From Polaribacter sp. Hel1_85 (GTDB lineage: Bacteria; Bacteroidota; Bacteroidia; Flavobacteriales; Flavobacteriaceae), in contig NZ_JPDS01000002.1 of NCBI RefSeq assembly GCF_000766795.1, positions 687,001 to 751,000 of the forward strand: a stretch of 64,000 nucleotides of DNA. The letters run 5' to 3'. Position 1 is the first letter of the stretch. Every line of letters starts with the position of its first letter. Below the pieces are notes generated by a model. That model saw only the letters and a list, made by a program, of their open reading frames with translations, was not told the origin of the DNA and made no database searches. Shown one piece after another: positions 36,213 through 46,446 of this stretch. Made by a program: the position numbers and the translations under genes.

Positions 36213-36276
36213 GGTAATATTTTATAGTTTTTGAGTCATAATTTATGTTTGCTCTTTTATGGTCTGGTTAAATTGC
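36213..36276 (+). promoter_or_regulatory. PUL promoter with candidate HTCS site, GH88 operon
   Basis: A 39-nt block (36,213-36,251) begins GGTAATATTTTATAG and ends TTG. After exactly 17 bases comes TAAATTGC (36,269-36,276), a -7-like element. The block matches the one at 53,777-53,815 at 32 of 39 positions, with the same 17-base spacing. The rest of the 578-base divergent gap between SusC and GH88 has no gene. GAATCATAATTTATC (minus, 35,896-35,882) partly matches the same block and may serve SusC. Confidence 0.6.
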
Positions 36277-36364
36277 GTCATGATTAAGAAACTTTAAACT
36301 TGATGTAAAATATATGTTTTCTTTAGGTTTTTAGTCAATTATCAAAACTATATAAAAAAAATAA

Positions 36365-37555
36365 ATGACAAGATTATTCCTTATTGCAATCTCATTATTA
36401 ATGTTTGCATGTACTTCGACTCAAAAAAAAGAAACCGTTTTTAATCCATCAAAAATGTTGGATATAAGTGCAAAAAAAATTAAGAAAACCTCTTTAGAGT
36501 TAACAAATTCTGAAGAATTTTTAAGAAATATTCCAAAAGACAGTGTTGATTGGAAGGTAGTAGGTGTTAAAGATTGGTGTAGTGGTTTTTGGCCAGGAGT
36601 TTTATGGTATGCATATGAAGCTTCTGGAGATATAGAGTTAAAAGCAGAGGCAGAAAGATTTACAACTCCTGTTAAAGAAATAGCATATACACCTGCGTTA
36701 GATCATGATATTGGATTTCAAGTTTTTTGTAGTTATGGAAATGGTTACAGGTTAACAGGAAATGAAGAATATAAAACAATAATTTTAGCAGCTGCAGATA
36801 CTTTGGCAACGCTTTACAATCCTAAAGTTGGTTCTATTTTATCTTGGCCTATTATGGTAGAAGAAATGGGGCATAATACAATTATTGATAATATGATGAA
36901 TTTAGAGTTGCTTTTTTGGGCTTCGAAAAATGGAGGGAATAAAGAATTGTATAATATTGCAGAGAGTCATGCGAAAGTAACAATGAAATATATTGTACGT
37001 TCTGATAATGCTGTTTTTCACGTAGCAGATTTTAATCAAGAAACAGGTGAATTTGTAAAAGGTCACACACACCAAGGGTTGTCAGATGAGTCTATGTGGG
37101 CTCGTGGTCAAACCTGGGGTATTTATGGTTTTGCTATGTCTTATAGAGAAACAGGTAATAAAGATTTTTTAAATACATCTATTAGGTTGGCAGATCATTT
37201 CTTAGAGAGATTGCCAGAAGATGGAGTTCCATATTGGGATTTTGATGATCCTAAAATACCTAATGCACCAAAAGATGCATCTGCAGCAGGAGTTGCAGCA
37301 TGTGGTTTGTTAGAGTTATCTAGTTTAGTTGAAGATAAAGTATTGAAAGAAAAGTATTTTAATGCGGCGAAAAAATCTTTAGAGATTTTATCTAGTAAAG
37401 AGTATTTTAGTGGGGATAAAAATAAAGCCCTTTTATTACATTCAACAGGTCACTTACCTAATAATTCAGAAATAGATATTCCAATTATTTACGCAGATTA
37501 CTATTACATGGAAGCATTGTTGAGATTGAAAAAAATGGAAGCAAAGAATAAATAG
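36365..37555 (+). CDS. GH88 unsaturated uronyl hydrolase, lipoprotein
   Basis: A 396-residue (alpha/alpha)6-barrel enzyme that removes the 4,5-unsaturated uronic acid left by polysaccharide lyases. The lipoprotein signal is ISLLMFACTST. Both likely catalytic Asp regions are seen: ALDHDIGFQVFCSYGNGYRL and HNTIIDNMMNLELLFWAS. Also typical are DESMWARGQTWGIYGFAMSY and DASAAGVAACGLLELS. It is the first gene of the long right-hand operon and directly implies that lyase products with a uronate end are made here. Confidence 0.92.
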   Translation: MTRLFLIAISLLMFACTSTQKKETVFNPSKMLDISAKKIKKTSLELTNSEEFLRNIPKDSVDWKVVGVKDWCSGFWPGVLWYAYEASGDIELKAEAERFTTPVKEIAYTPALDHDIGFQVFCSYGNGYRLTGNEEYKTIILAAADTLATLYNPKVGSILSWPIMVEEMGHNTIIDNMMNLELLFWASKNGGNKELYNIAESHAKVTMKYIVRSDNAVFHVADFNQETGEFVKGHTHQGLSDESMWARGQTWGIYGFAMSYRETGNKDFLNTSIRLADHFLERLPEDGVPYWDFDDPKIPNAPKDASAAGVAACGLLELSSLVEDKVLKEKYFNAAKKSLEILSSKEYFSGDKNKALLLHSTGHLPNNSEIDIPIIYADYYYMEALLRLKKMEAKNK

Positions 37556-37617
37556 CGATCATTTTAAAATCAAAAGATTTAATAAGTTAATAAGAATTAA
37601 ACGATTCCTTTAAAATA

Positions 37618-38703
37618 ATGAGATATCTTTTTCTTTTTTTAATAGGATTTAGCACAAGTATTATTGCTCAAAATTCAATAATCAGTAATTTAAAAGAAGC
37701 TCCAATTAATGGAGGTTTAGAAATGGAAGATTACTGGGTTTGGGGAAGTTCTGTAATTAAAGGAGATGATGGTACTTATCATATGTACGCATCTCGTTGG
37801 CCAAAAATTTTGCCATTTCATCCTGGTTGGATGGTGGGTTCAGAAATTGTGCATGCCACTTCTAAAACGCCAGAAGGTCCTTATAAATTTAAAGACGTTG
37901 CTTTAGGAGCAAGAGGAACACAGTTCTGGGATGGTAAATCATGCCATAATCCTAAAATAGTAAAATACAAAGACACTTATATACTTTATTATATGGGATC
38001 TACTCATCCATTTGAAGATATTACAAAAGAGAATGTGAAAGCATTTGATTTATCTAGTAAATGGTGTATTGCTGCTCGTTGGGGAAAACGAATTGGAATT
38101 GCAACTTCTAAAAGTCCAAACGGACCTTGGAAAAGGTTAGATAAACCCATTATTGATGTGAAACCGAATTCATATTATAGCTTTTTAACTTCAAATCCTT
38201 CACCATTAATTAAAAAAGATGGTTCTGTAGTTTTACTTTTTAAAGGTAGGCAGTATAAAGAAGATGGAATAAAGCATAGTGATATGAGTATAGGAGTTGC
38301 TACTGCGCCTTCATATGATGGCGAATATACTGTTGTAGGCGATAAACCATTATTTTCAATGGAACATTTTGGTGAAGTTGAAGACCCACATATGTGGAGT
38401 GACAAAAATGGATATCATATGATTGCAAAAGATCAACGTGGTAAAATTACAGGATTTGCTGGAGATGGATTATTAGCGCATTCTGCGGATGGTATAAATT
38501 GGACTATAGACGATAACCCAAAGGCATATACCAAAACTGTAAAATGGAATAATGGAAAAACAATTAAACAAGGCCAGTTAGAACGTCCTTTTGTTTTAAT
38601 TGAAAATGGAAAACCAACACATTTGTTTTTTGCAACAATGAACGGTCCTGGAGGATTTGGAAATGGAACAAAAACATGGAATATGGTGATTCCTATAAAA
38701 TAA
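37618..38703 (+). CDS. five-bladed beta-propeller glycoside hydrolase (GH43/GH117-like)
   Basis: A 361-residue secreted protein with a signal peptide (to about 18). Propeller-type repeats are visible: YWVWGSSVIKGDDGTYHMYA, CHNPKIVKYKDTYILYYMGS, TSNPSPLIKKDGSVVLLFKG and EDPHMWSDKNGYHMIAKDQ. Acidic residues at blade starts fit the clan of GH43, GH62, GH117 and GH130. I cannot assign the exact family, so the sugar is unknown. It lies 62 bases after GH88. Confidence 0.75.
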   Translation: MRYLFLFLIGFSTSIIAQNSIISNLKEAPINGGLEMEDYWVWGSSVIKGDDGTYHMYASRWPKILPFHPGWMVGSEIVHATSKTPEGPYKFKDVALGARGTQFWDGKSCHNPKIVKYKDTYILYYMGSTHPFEDITKENVKAFDLSSKWCIAARWGKRIGIATSKSPNGPWKRLDKPIIDVKPNSYYSFLTSNPSPLIKKDGSVVLLFKGRQYKEDGIKHSDMSIGVATAPSYDGEYTVVGDKPLFSMEHFGEVEDPHMWSDKNGYHMIAKDQRGKITGFAGDGLLAHSADGINWTIDDNPKAYTKTVKWNNGKTIKQGQLERPFVLIENGKPTHLFFATMNGPGGFGNGTKTWNMVIPIK

Positions 38704-38737
38704 TAATAAAGACAAATAATTAAATTAATAAAGTATT

Positions 38738-40063
38738 ATGGGTAATAAAAAAATATTAATGTGGTCAATTACCGCTGCTTTGGCAGGGTTTTTATTCGGT
38801 TTTGATGTAGTAGTTATTTCTGGTGCAGATCAAAAGTTACAAGTTTTATGGGGTTCTTCAGATTCTTTTCATGGTTCTGTTGTTATGGGAATGGCTTTAT
38901 GGGGAACAGTTCTTGGAGCAATATTTGGAGGTTTTCCAACAAATAAATACGGAAGAAAAAATACATTATTAGTCATTGGAGTTTTATTTGCAGTTTCCGC
39001 TATAGGTTCTGCATTTGCAAATGACCCATATTTCTTTGCTTTTGCTCGTTTTATTGGAGGAGTTGGAGTTGGAGCATCTACAATAGCTGCACCTGCTTAT
39101 ATTTCTGAAATTGCACCTGCTAAACATAGAGGAAGATTGGTGGCAATGTATCAATTTAATATTGTTTTTGGTATTTTAATTGCATTTTTCTCTAATTACC
39201 TATTAAGTGGTATTGGTGAAAACGCATGGAGATGGATGTTGGGAGTTGAAGCTATTCCTGCAGTTTTGTATATATTATTTGCTTTAAAACTTCCTAAAAG
39301 TCCAATTTGGTTATTATCTAAATCTAGAGAAACAGAAGCAAGAGAGGTTTTAAAACTTATTGATATTGATGCGGATGTTGAAGCAGAAATTGAAGCGTTT
39401 AATTCACATAATGAAAAGAGTAATAAATCTGAAACAATCTTTATTAAGAAATATAGATTTCCTTTAATGTTAGCTTTTTTAATCGCATTTTTTAACCAAT
39501 GTTCAGGTATTAATGCCGTTTTATTTTATGCGCCTCGTATTTTTGAATCTGCAGGTTTAGGAGAAAGTTCAGCTTTATTAAATAGTATTGGTATTGGTGT
39601 AACTAATTTAATATTTACTTTATTAGGTGTTTTCTTAATCGATAAATTAGGTAGAAAAACATTAATGTATTATGGTTCTATAGGGTATATAATTGCATTA
39701 GGGTTACTGTCTGCTGCTTTTTTATTAGAATGGTCTGGTATGGCAGTTCCTTTTTTTATATTCTTATTTATTGCAGCACATGCAATAGGTCAAGGAGCAG
39801 TAATTTGGGTGTTTATTTCAGAGATATTTCCAAATCACTTAAGAGCATCAGGTCAGGCTTTTGGTAGTTCTACACATTGGGTATTGGCAGCAATTATCCC
39901 ATCAATATTTCCTTATTTATTAGATTTATTAGGTGGTGGAATCATATTTATGGTATTTGCAGGAATGATGGTTCTTCAATTATTGTTTGTTGCGTTTATG
40001 ATGCCAGAAACAAAAGGGAAAACATTAGATGAACTTGAAGATATTATTTTAAAAAATAAATAA
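38738..40063 (+). CDS. MFS sugar porter
   Basis: A 441-residue, 12-helix inner-membrane symporter of the sugar porter family. Signatures are FLFGFDVVVISGA in helix 1, the RhaT/MFS loop FGGFPTNKYGRKNT, the motif YISEIAPAKHRGRLVAMYQ, NQCSGINAVLFYAPRIFE in helix 7, DKLGRKTLMYYGSI and the C-terminal PETKGKTLDELE. It would bring the released monosaccharide or uronate from periplasm to cytoplasm. It lies 34 bases after the propeller gene. Confidence 0.92.
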   Translation: MGNKKILMWSITAALAGFLFGFDVVVISGADQKLQVLWGSSDSFHGSVVMGMALWGTVLGAIFGGFPTNKYGRKNTLLVIGVLFAVSAIGSAFANDPYFFAFARFIGGVGVGASTIAAPAYISEIAPAKHRGRLVAMYQFNIVFGILIAFFSNYLLSGIGENAWRWMLGVEAIPAVLYILFALKLPKSPIWLLSKSRETEAREVLKLIDIDADVEAEIEAFNSHNEKSNKSETIFIKKYRFPLMLAFLIAFFNQCSGINAVLFYAPRIFESAGLGESSALLNSIGIGVTNLIFTLLGVFLIDKLGRKTLMYYGSIGYIIALGLLSAAFLLEWSGMAVPFFIFLFIAAHAIGQGAVIWVFISEIFPNHLRASGQAFGSSTHWVLAAIIPSIFPYLLDLLGGGIIFMVFAGMMVLQLLFVAFMMPETKGKTLDELEDIILKNK

Positions 40064-40068
40064 ATAAA

Positions 40069-40896
40069 ATGAATAAATTTATAGGTTTCTTTCTTGTATT
40101 TATAAGTTTATCATATACTTCATTTGCATCAAAAATAGATACATTAGAGGTTTATAGTCCTTCAATGAAAAAGAATATTAAGAATCTGGTTATTACACCA
40201 GATTCTTATTTAAGTAATGCAAATTCTTATTCTGTAGTTTACTTATTGCATGGTGCTGGTGGTAATTTTAAGGATTGTCTTAAAAAAATGCCAGATATTA
40301 AAAAATATGCTGATGATTACAACATTATTATTGTTTGCCCAGATGGATCTAAAACAAGTTGGTATTTTGATAGTCCTATAGATGCTACAATGAAATATGA
40401 AACATATGTGTCAAAAGAATTAGTTTCTAAAATTGATAACACATATAAAACATCTGCAAATAAAGAACATAGAGCTATTTCTGGTTTAAGTATGGGAGGT
40501 CATGGAGCATTATTTTTAGCTTTTAAACATTCAGATGTTTTTGGTGCAGCTGGTAGTATGAGTGGTGGAGTAGATATTAGACCATTTCCATTAAGATGGA
40601 GCATTGCAGAAAGGTTAGGTTCTTATTCAGAATATCCTGAAAATTGGGAAAATAATACAGTTATTAACCTTGTTCATTTATTGACAGGTAAAAACTTAAA
40701 ATTTATTTTTGATTGTGGTGTAGATGATTTTTTTTATGATGCAAATGTTAGGCTTCATAAAAAATTATTAGAACGTAATATTCCACATGATTATATAGAA
40801 CGTCCAGGAGGACACACAAAAAAGTATTGGAAAAATTCTATAAAATATCAGATGGTATTTTTTAATGAATTTTTTAATGAATTTTTTAAAAATTAA
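40069..40896 (+). CDS. esterase D/CE1-like secreted carbohydrate esterase
   Basis: A 275-residue alpha/beta hydrolase with a signal peptide (SFAS cleavage near residue 20). The oxyanion motif VVYLLHGAGGNF, nucleophile elbow ISGLSMGGHGALFLA, acid FDCGVDDFFYDANV and His in PGGHTKKYW form a complete catalytic set. CE1 and esterase-D relatives remove acetyl or feruloyl groups. It starts 5 bases after the porter stop. Specificity is unknown. Confidence 0.87.
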   Translation: MNKFIGFFLVFISLSYTSFASKIDTLEVYSPSMKKNIKNLVITPDSYLSNANSYSVVYLLHGAGGNFKDCLKKMPDIKKYADDYNIIIVCPDGSKTSWYFDSPIDATMKYETYVSKELVSKIDNTYKTSANKEHRAISGLSMGGHGALFLAFKHSDVFGAAGSMSGGVDIRPFPLRWSIAERLGSYSEYPENWENNTVINLVHLLTGKNLKFIFDCGVDDFFYDANVRLHKKLLERNIPHDYIERPGGHTKKYWKNSIKYQMVFFNEFFNEFFKN

Positions 40897-40911
40897 AATA
40901 GCACAATAAAA

Positions 40912-43584
40912 ATGAGTTTTCAGAAATTAATACTGTTTTCATTGATAGCTTTTTTTGCAACAGCTAATGTGTTTTCTCAAAATATTGAAAAACATCCAAG
41001 GTTATTTGCTGATAATGGAGATAGACAGGAGTTGTTGATTAAAATAAAGAATCAGGAATGGGCTAATAATTCATGGAATTCTATATTAGAAGAAATAAAT
41101 CCTTATGTAAATCGTCATGTAAATGACCCTGAGTGGATTGTTTCAAGGTTGGCTATGTATTGGAAAAAAGGAGAACATTTTACTCAATGCTATATCAAAA
41201 AACAAAATTGGGATTATGGTGAAGGAAATGCACCTATACCAACTGTTCGTTTACCAGGTATGCGTACTTGGAACGATTTTAAAAATGTGCCTTTAAAAGA
41301 TAGAATTCCTTTTAATGAATCTGGGGATTTGTTAGGAGTCAGTAAATCTAGTGCAGACAAAACACCTGTTTTAATTCCTTATAAAAAAACAGGACATATG
41401 GTTCGTCAGAATAATATGGAAATATTAAAGTTGGCAGAAAAAGCTGCTTTTGCATATTATATTACACAAGATGAAAAATATGCTAAATTTTCTGCGGATA
41501 TTTTATGGACTTGGTTATTAGGAACCTATTATATGGAACCACCTTTAGATCCAGAGAAATCATCTAAAGGACCTGGAGGTTATGCTCCTGGAGGAATTTT
41601 AGGATATTATGATTATGAAGTAATTCATGATGATCGCCAAATACCTATGGCTGTTGCATATGATTTTCTTCATAATTATTTGAATGCCCATCCACATCAA
41701 CATTTAAAAACAATCAATAAGACAACAACAGAAGTTGCTGGAGTTGTATTTAAAAGATTTATTGATATTGGACTTATAAGAGGTGGTAGAAGAGGAAATT
41801 GGAATGTAAATCGTTACAAAAATGTTCTAAACAGTATGCTTGTTTTAGAGTCTAACGATTTTTATAAAGACGGAAAAGGTAGAGAATATTATATTCCTCT
41901 TTACACAGAGAAATCTTCAGATTATTGTTCTGCTTTACCAGAAATAATGGATTTTTATAATAAAACAACGGGGTTATGGCCAGAATCTCCAGGGTATGCT
42001 TCTGGTATGATTCCTTTGGTATTAGATATGGGGGTAAAATTGTATAAATCTGGTGTAAATACTTTAGCCGGAAATCCAATTATAACCAAAGCAGCATTAG
42101 CCAATTTAGGTTGGTTAGATGCACGTGGTAATTTAGTGCTTTTTGGAGATATGCGTGGAGGACCTGCAAATATTTCTTGTTTTGAATCTTTATTAACCTA
42201 TGCAACTTGGGAAGGAGATAAAGAAACTGCAAAAAAAATGGCGACTGTAATTCGTAAAAATATTTCATCGGGTCAGTATGATAGAAATAAATCAAATTGG
42301 CAAGGAATCATTTTAAATCAAGTATTACCAAAGTCAGGAAATAATTTACCATTTCATAGAACCGCATATTCACCATTTCATAAACATATCATTATGAAAA
42401 ATGGAAATGATGAAACGAATGGATTAATGTTTACGTTATATGGAGGTAAACACCGATCTCATTTAGGTAAAAATGGATTGGCAATGCAATTTTACGGTAA
42501 AGGTTGGTCTTTAGCACCAGATGCTTCTGGATATGAATCATATTGGTCTGCAGATTCAGGTTATCACAGAGGAATAACAGGTTCCAACACAATTGTGCCA
42601 GGGTATAGAAATGGTGATATTACCATAAATGCGATGGATCCTTCAGTGGATACAAAAGTTGGATTGTATAATGCTACTGAAACATCAAAAAATGTTTCTT
42701 TTTCTGATGTTTCTGCAGATGAAAAAAGACGTGTAGTAGCTATGATTCGTACTTCAGAAAATACTGGGTATTATGTAGATGTGTTTAGATCTAATCAATT
42801 AAATAACGATTATATCCATCATAATTTAGGAAATACAATGCAACTTACTAGTGATTCATATAAAGCTTTAGATTTAGAAAGTGTGAATGATTTAGGTGTT
42901 GCATATGATAAAAATTATAAATTCTTTAAAAATCAAAGAAAAGTAAAATACACGTGCGATTTTAATTCAATTTGGATGATTAAAAATGTTTCTCCATCAT
43001 TAAATGTACACATGTGGATGATGGGACAAGATCATAGAGAATTATATGTTGTAGATGCACCACCAACTACACTTAGAAACGATATTACTCCAGGGCAAGT
43101 AAATAGAAGTCCAGAAACTACTCCAACTTTAATTGTTCGTCAGAATAACATTAATGGGGCAAAAAAACCTTTTGTAGCTGTTTTTGAATCCTATGAAAAA
43201 GGAGAAAAATCTATTCAAAAAATATCTAAAATAAAAACTTCAGATAATTTTGTAAGTATTGCTGTAAAGTCTACAAAAAGTACACAATTTATCTGTAATG
43301 CAATCGATGATGAAATATATAAACCAATGAGAGGTTTTAAGTTTCAAGGAACTTTTGGTATTGCTTCAGAAAAAAATAAAGAATTTGAGTATTTGTATTT
43401 AGGTAAAGGGAAATTATTGCAAAAAAACGGCATTAAAATTGAAGCTGTAAATGAAAATGTAACAGCAGAATTAAAATTAGAAAATGGTACATATTACTAT
43501 TCTTCTGATAAACCAATTTTAATTTCAATTAATAAAGGAAAGTCCAAACAATATCCTGCTGGTTATAATGTTGAAATTAAATAA
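40912..43584 (+). CDS. heparinase II/III-like polysaccharide lyase A
   Basis: An 890-residue secreted protein (signal peptide to about 22, VFSQ). It starts with HPRLFADNGDRQELLIKI, the usual opening of heparinase II/III-like lyases. An (alpha/alpha) toroid follows to about residue 480, with GLWPESPGYASGMIPLVLDM containing a candidate catalytic Tyr. A beta-sandwich domain begins near MFTLYGGKHRSHLGKNGLAM. The large size resembles the PL37-type group, but the family is not certain. It is paralogous to the next gene. In place of the HAHAN motif of lyase B it has SHLGKNG. Confidence 0.8.
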   Translation: MSFQKLILFSLIAFFATANVFSQNIEKHPRLFADNGDRQELLIKIKNQEWANNSWNSILEEINPYVNRHVNDPEWIVSRLAMYWKKGEHFTQCYIKKQNWDYGEGNAPIPTVRLPGMRTWNDFKNVPLKDRIPFNESGDLLGVSKSSADKTPVLIPYKKTGHMVRQNNMEILKLAEKAAFAYYITQDEKYAKFSADILWTWLLGTYYMEPPLDPEKSSKGPGGYAPGGILGYYDYEVIHDDRQIPMAVAYDFLHNYLNAHPHQHLKTINKTTTEVAGVVFKRFIDIGLIRGGRRGNWNVNRYKNVLNSMLVLESNDFYKDGKGREYYIPLYTEKSSDYCSALPEIMDFYNKTTGLWPESPGYASGMIPLVLDMGVKLYKSGVNTLAGNPIITKAALANLGWLDARGNLVLFGDMRGGPANISCFESLLTYATWEGDKETAKKMATVIRKNISSGQYDRNKSNWQGIILNQVLPKSGNNLPFHRTAYSPFHKHIIMKNGNDETNGLMFTLYGGKHRSHLGKNGLAMQFYGKGWSLAPDASGYESYWSADSGYHRGITGSNTIVPGYRNGDITINAMDPSVDTKVGLYNATETSKNVSFSDVSADEKRRVVAMIRTSENTGYYVDVFRSNQLNNDYIHHNLGNTMQLTSDSYKALDLESVNDLGVAYDKNYKFFKNQRKVKYTCDFNSIWMIKNVSPSLNVHMWMMGQDHRELYVVDAPPTTLRNDITPGQVNRSPETTPTLIVRQNNINGAKKPFVAVFESYEKGEKSIQKISKIKTSDNFVSIAVKSTKSTQFICNAIDDEIYKPMRGFKFQGTFGIASEKNKEFEYLYLGKGKLLQKNGIKIEAVNENVTAELKLENGTYYYSSDKPILISINKGKSKQYPAGYNVEIK

Positions 43585-43643
43585 GCAACACATTAAAGTT
43601 GCAAATAACACTGAAAATAGTTTAAAAGATAATACTAGTATTT

Positions 43644-46433
43644 ATGTTTAAGAAAATTCTAATTTATGGATTGTTAATTCTTCCTTTTGCAGTTATTGCA
43701 CAAAGAGAGTCACATCCTAGAATTTATACAAACCAACAATCAGGGAAGAAATTTTTTAAAAGCATTGAGCATTTAGAATGGAAAAGAGGCTTGATTGATA
43801 AGAAAATTAAGAATCTAGAAAAGTATCTTAATTATTGTAAAGAAGATCCTACTTGGATGGTTTCTCGTTTACAAATGAATTGGAAAACCAAACATACTAA
43901 AGTCTTTTTAAAAGGTGGCGAATTTTCTCATTCAACTGGTGAAGCACCAGTGGCAACAGTTCGTTTTTCTGGAACCAGAGATTGGGCTACTGATTATAAA
44001 AAACCGAAGTTAGAAGATGTTATACCTTATTTTGATGATGAAAGAGGTTTTTATCTTAAACATAAAAAAACAGGAAAAAAAGAGTGGATCCCCCCATCTA
44101 AAATAGGACATACAATTGAAGGCATAAATAGAAATATTATGAGTCTTGTTGAAGATGCCGCTCTTTTATATTGGCTTACAGGTGAAAAAAAATATGCAGA
44201 ATTTGCTGCACCTATATATCTTAAATATATAGATGGTATGTTTTATAGAGATGCACCAATTGATTTATTAAATTCGAATCAAGCAGGTATTTCTGGTTTA
44301 GCAACTTTTGAAGTGATTCACGAAAAAGTGTTATTAAATCTTTTAACTACGTATGATTTTCTCTACAATTATTTTCAAAGAAAAAATGTTAATTTAGAAA
44401 ATAGTGTTGCTGTTTTTCAAAAATGGGGAGATCAAATTATTAATAAAGGAATTCCAGATAATAACTGGAATCTTTTTCAAGCAAGATTTTTAACCTATGT
44501 TGCTTTAACGTTAGATAGTAATGCTAATTATGCGAATGGAAAAGGAAGAGAATATTTTTTAGACTATACTTTTAACACATCAACAGAAAGACAATTATCT
44601 ATCAAAGAATCTTTATTGGTTTATGATTATGAAACAGGAATGTGGCCAGAGTGTGCCTCTTATTCTGTTCATGTTATTACAACTTTGTTAGATATTTTTA
44701 CCTTATTAGATAATGCGACCAATAACAACGAACTTTCTAGTTTTCCTATTATTGAAAAAGCAGCATTAGCTTCTTTTCAATATTTGTTTCCTAGTGGTTA
44801 TACTGTTGGTTTTGGAGATTCTAATCATAAACCACTTCCACCAGAAAATTTCGAATTATTAATTTCGAATTATAGTAAATATAACAATGGTGAAAAAGAA
44901 GCAATTATTTCTGGATTATTACAGCAAATGATTGATAAAGGTGAGTACAAAAGAAAAGTAAAAAATTTGTTTCAATTGTTTTTTTATGTTGATGCATTAA
45001 AACCTACAGAAAAGAATCCGAATGCTTTAAAGGAGTTAACGTCTCCAACATTTTATGCATCAAACGTAAGTATGTTTAACCAAAGGATAGGAGAAGGAGA
45101 TGATGCTATGATGGTTTCTACCACAGGTTCTTTTGGAAATCATGCACATGCAAATGGTGTTTCTATAGAATTGTTTGCAAACAAATATGTTTTGGGTCCA
45201 GATATGGGAAAAGGATCTAGTTATTGGCATGAAAATCATAATGAATACTATTCTAAATTACCTGCGCATAATACTGTTATTGTTGATGGAAAGTCAGATT
45301 ATAAAGCAATGCGTAGTTATCATCCGTTTAAATTAGAAAATAATTTTCCGGAAGTAAATAAAACGCCAAATTTTAATAAGTTAACATTTTCTGATGTTTC
45401 TTTTTTTGAACCTAAAACAAAATCAAATCAACAAAGATTTACAGCATTGATAAAATCAAATACATCAAAAGGATATATAGTTGATGTATTTAGATCAAAA
45501 AAACAAGAAGAAGGCGCCCAACGACACGATTACTTTTATCATAATTTAGGACAATCACTTCAAATTTTAGATTCAAATGCTAAAGAAATAAACTTAAACG
45601 AGACAACAGATTTTGGAAGTGAATATGGAGATATAAAAGGGTATGATTATTTAAAGAATAAAAAGAAAGTAACTACAAACAAAGATGTACAGGCATTATT
45701 TACTTTAAAAAGTGAAGGTGTATCAGATAATTTAATGAAACTTTGGATTAAAGGAAGTAAAAACCAAAGTATATACACAGCATTGGCTCCAAAAGCGAAC
45801 TCCTTTAAAAAAGGTTCTGGTACAGCTCCTAAAAATGTTATTGGAGATCCTATTCAAACTTTGGTTATTAAAAGAGAAAGTGCAGCTTGGGATAATCCTT
45901 TTGCAATCGTATTCAATCCTTATATAAATGGAGAAGAAAATCCAATTTTGGATGTAGAATATTCTACAATTAAAGAAAATCCAAGCACTCAAGTAATTGA
46001 TGTTTTATTAAGTGATAAAAAAACAATTGATAAAATTGTACTAAATAGTAGTGAAGAAGAAGTTGTAGAACAAAAAGGATTTTATCAAAAAGGATTATTA
46101 TCTGTCACTAGAAAAGAAGAAAATAATGAATCTTTATCTTATTTGTTTTTATCAGGAATGTATAAATACGAAAAAAACGGATGGGGAGTTATCGCTTCTA
46201 GTTTGCCTGTAACCATTTCAATAGAACGTTCTGGAGATACATTTGTGATAGAAAATAATGCTCCTGTATTGATAAAAGCTCCTTTTTTAAATGGAAAAAA
46301 ATCAGCAGAATTAAGAGTCTATGAAAATGGAAAATTAATAGCAACAAGAAAAGGACAAATCAATAGATATAATCCAGAGCAGTTAGAATTTAGATTATCT
46401 AAAGGATATGAAAAAGTAGTAATCGTTTACTAA
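43644..46433 (+). CDS. heparinase II/III-like polysaccharide lyase B
   Basis: A 929-residue secreted protein (signal peptide AVIAQ, about residue 19) with the same plan as lyase A: HPRIYTNQQSGKKFFKSIEH, GMWPECASYSVHVITTLLDI in the toroid, and a C-terminal beta domain. The heparinase II/III hallmark is complete here: SFGNHAHANGVSIELFANKY, SSYWHEN and LPAHNTVIVDGKS. It should cut a uronate-containing chain by beta-elimination, making GH88 substrates. The exact PL family is not assigned. Confidence 0.83.
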   Translation: MFKKILIYGLLILPFAVIAQRESHPRIYTNQQSGKKFFKSIEHLEWKRGLIDKKIKNLEKYLNYCKEDPTWMVSRLQMNWKTKHTKVFLKGGEFSHSTGEAPVATVRFSGTRDWATDYKKPKLEDVIPYFDDERGFYLKHKKTGKKEWIPPSKIGHTIEGINRNIMSLVEDAALLYWLTGEKKYAEFAAPIYLKYIDGMFYRDAPIDLLNSNQAGISGLATFEVIHEKVLLNLLTTYDFLYNYFQRKNVNLENSVAVFQKWGDQIINKGIPDNNWNLFQARFLTYVALTLDSNANYANGKGREYFLDYTFNTSTERQLSIKESLLVYDYETGMWPECASYSVHVITTLLDIFTLLDNATNNNELSSFPIIEKAALASFQYLFPSGYTVGFGDSNHKPLPPENFELLISNYSKYNNGEKEAIISGLLQQMIDKGEYKRKVKNLFQLFFYVDALKPTEKNPNALKELTSPTFYASNVSMFNQRIGEGDDAMMVSTTGSFGNHAHANGVSIELFANKYVLGPDMGKGSSYWHENHNEYYSKLPAHNTVIVDGKSDYKAMRSYHPFKLENNFPEVNKTPNFNKLTFSDVSFFEPKTKSNQQRFTALIKSNTSKGYIVDVFRSKKQEEGAQRHDYFYHNLGQSLQILDSNAKEINLNETTDFGSEYGDIKGYDYLKNKKKVTTNKDVQALFTLKSEGVSDNLMKLWIKGSKNQSIYTALAPKANSFKKGSGTAPKNVIGDPIQTLVIKRESAAWDNPFAIVFNPYINGEENPILDVEYSTIKENPSTQVIDVLLSDKKTIDKIVLNSSEEEVVEQKGFYQKGLLSVTRKEENNESLSYLFLSGMYKYEKNGWGVIASSLPVTISIERSGDTFVIENNAPVLIKAPFLNGKKSAELRVYENGKLIATRKGQINRYNPEQLEFRLSKGYEKVVIVY

Positions 46434-46446
46434 AACAATAAAAATA

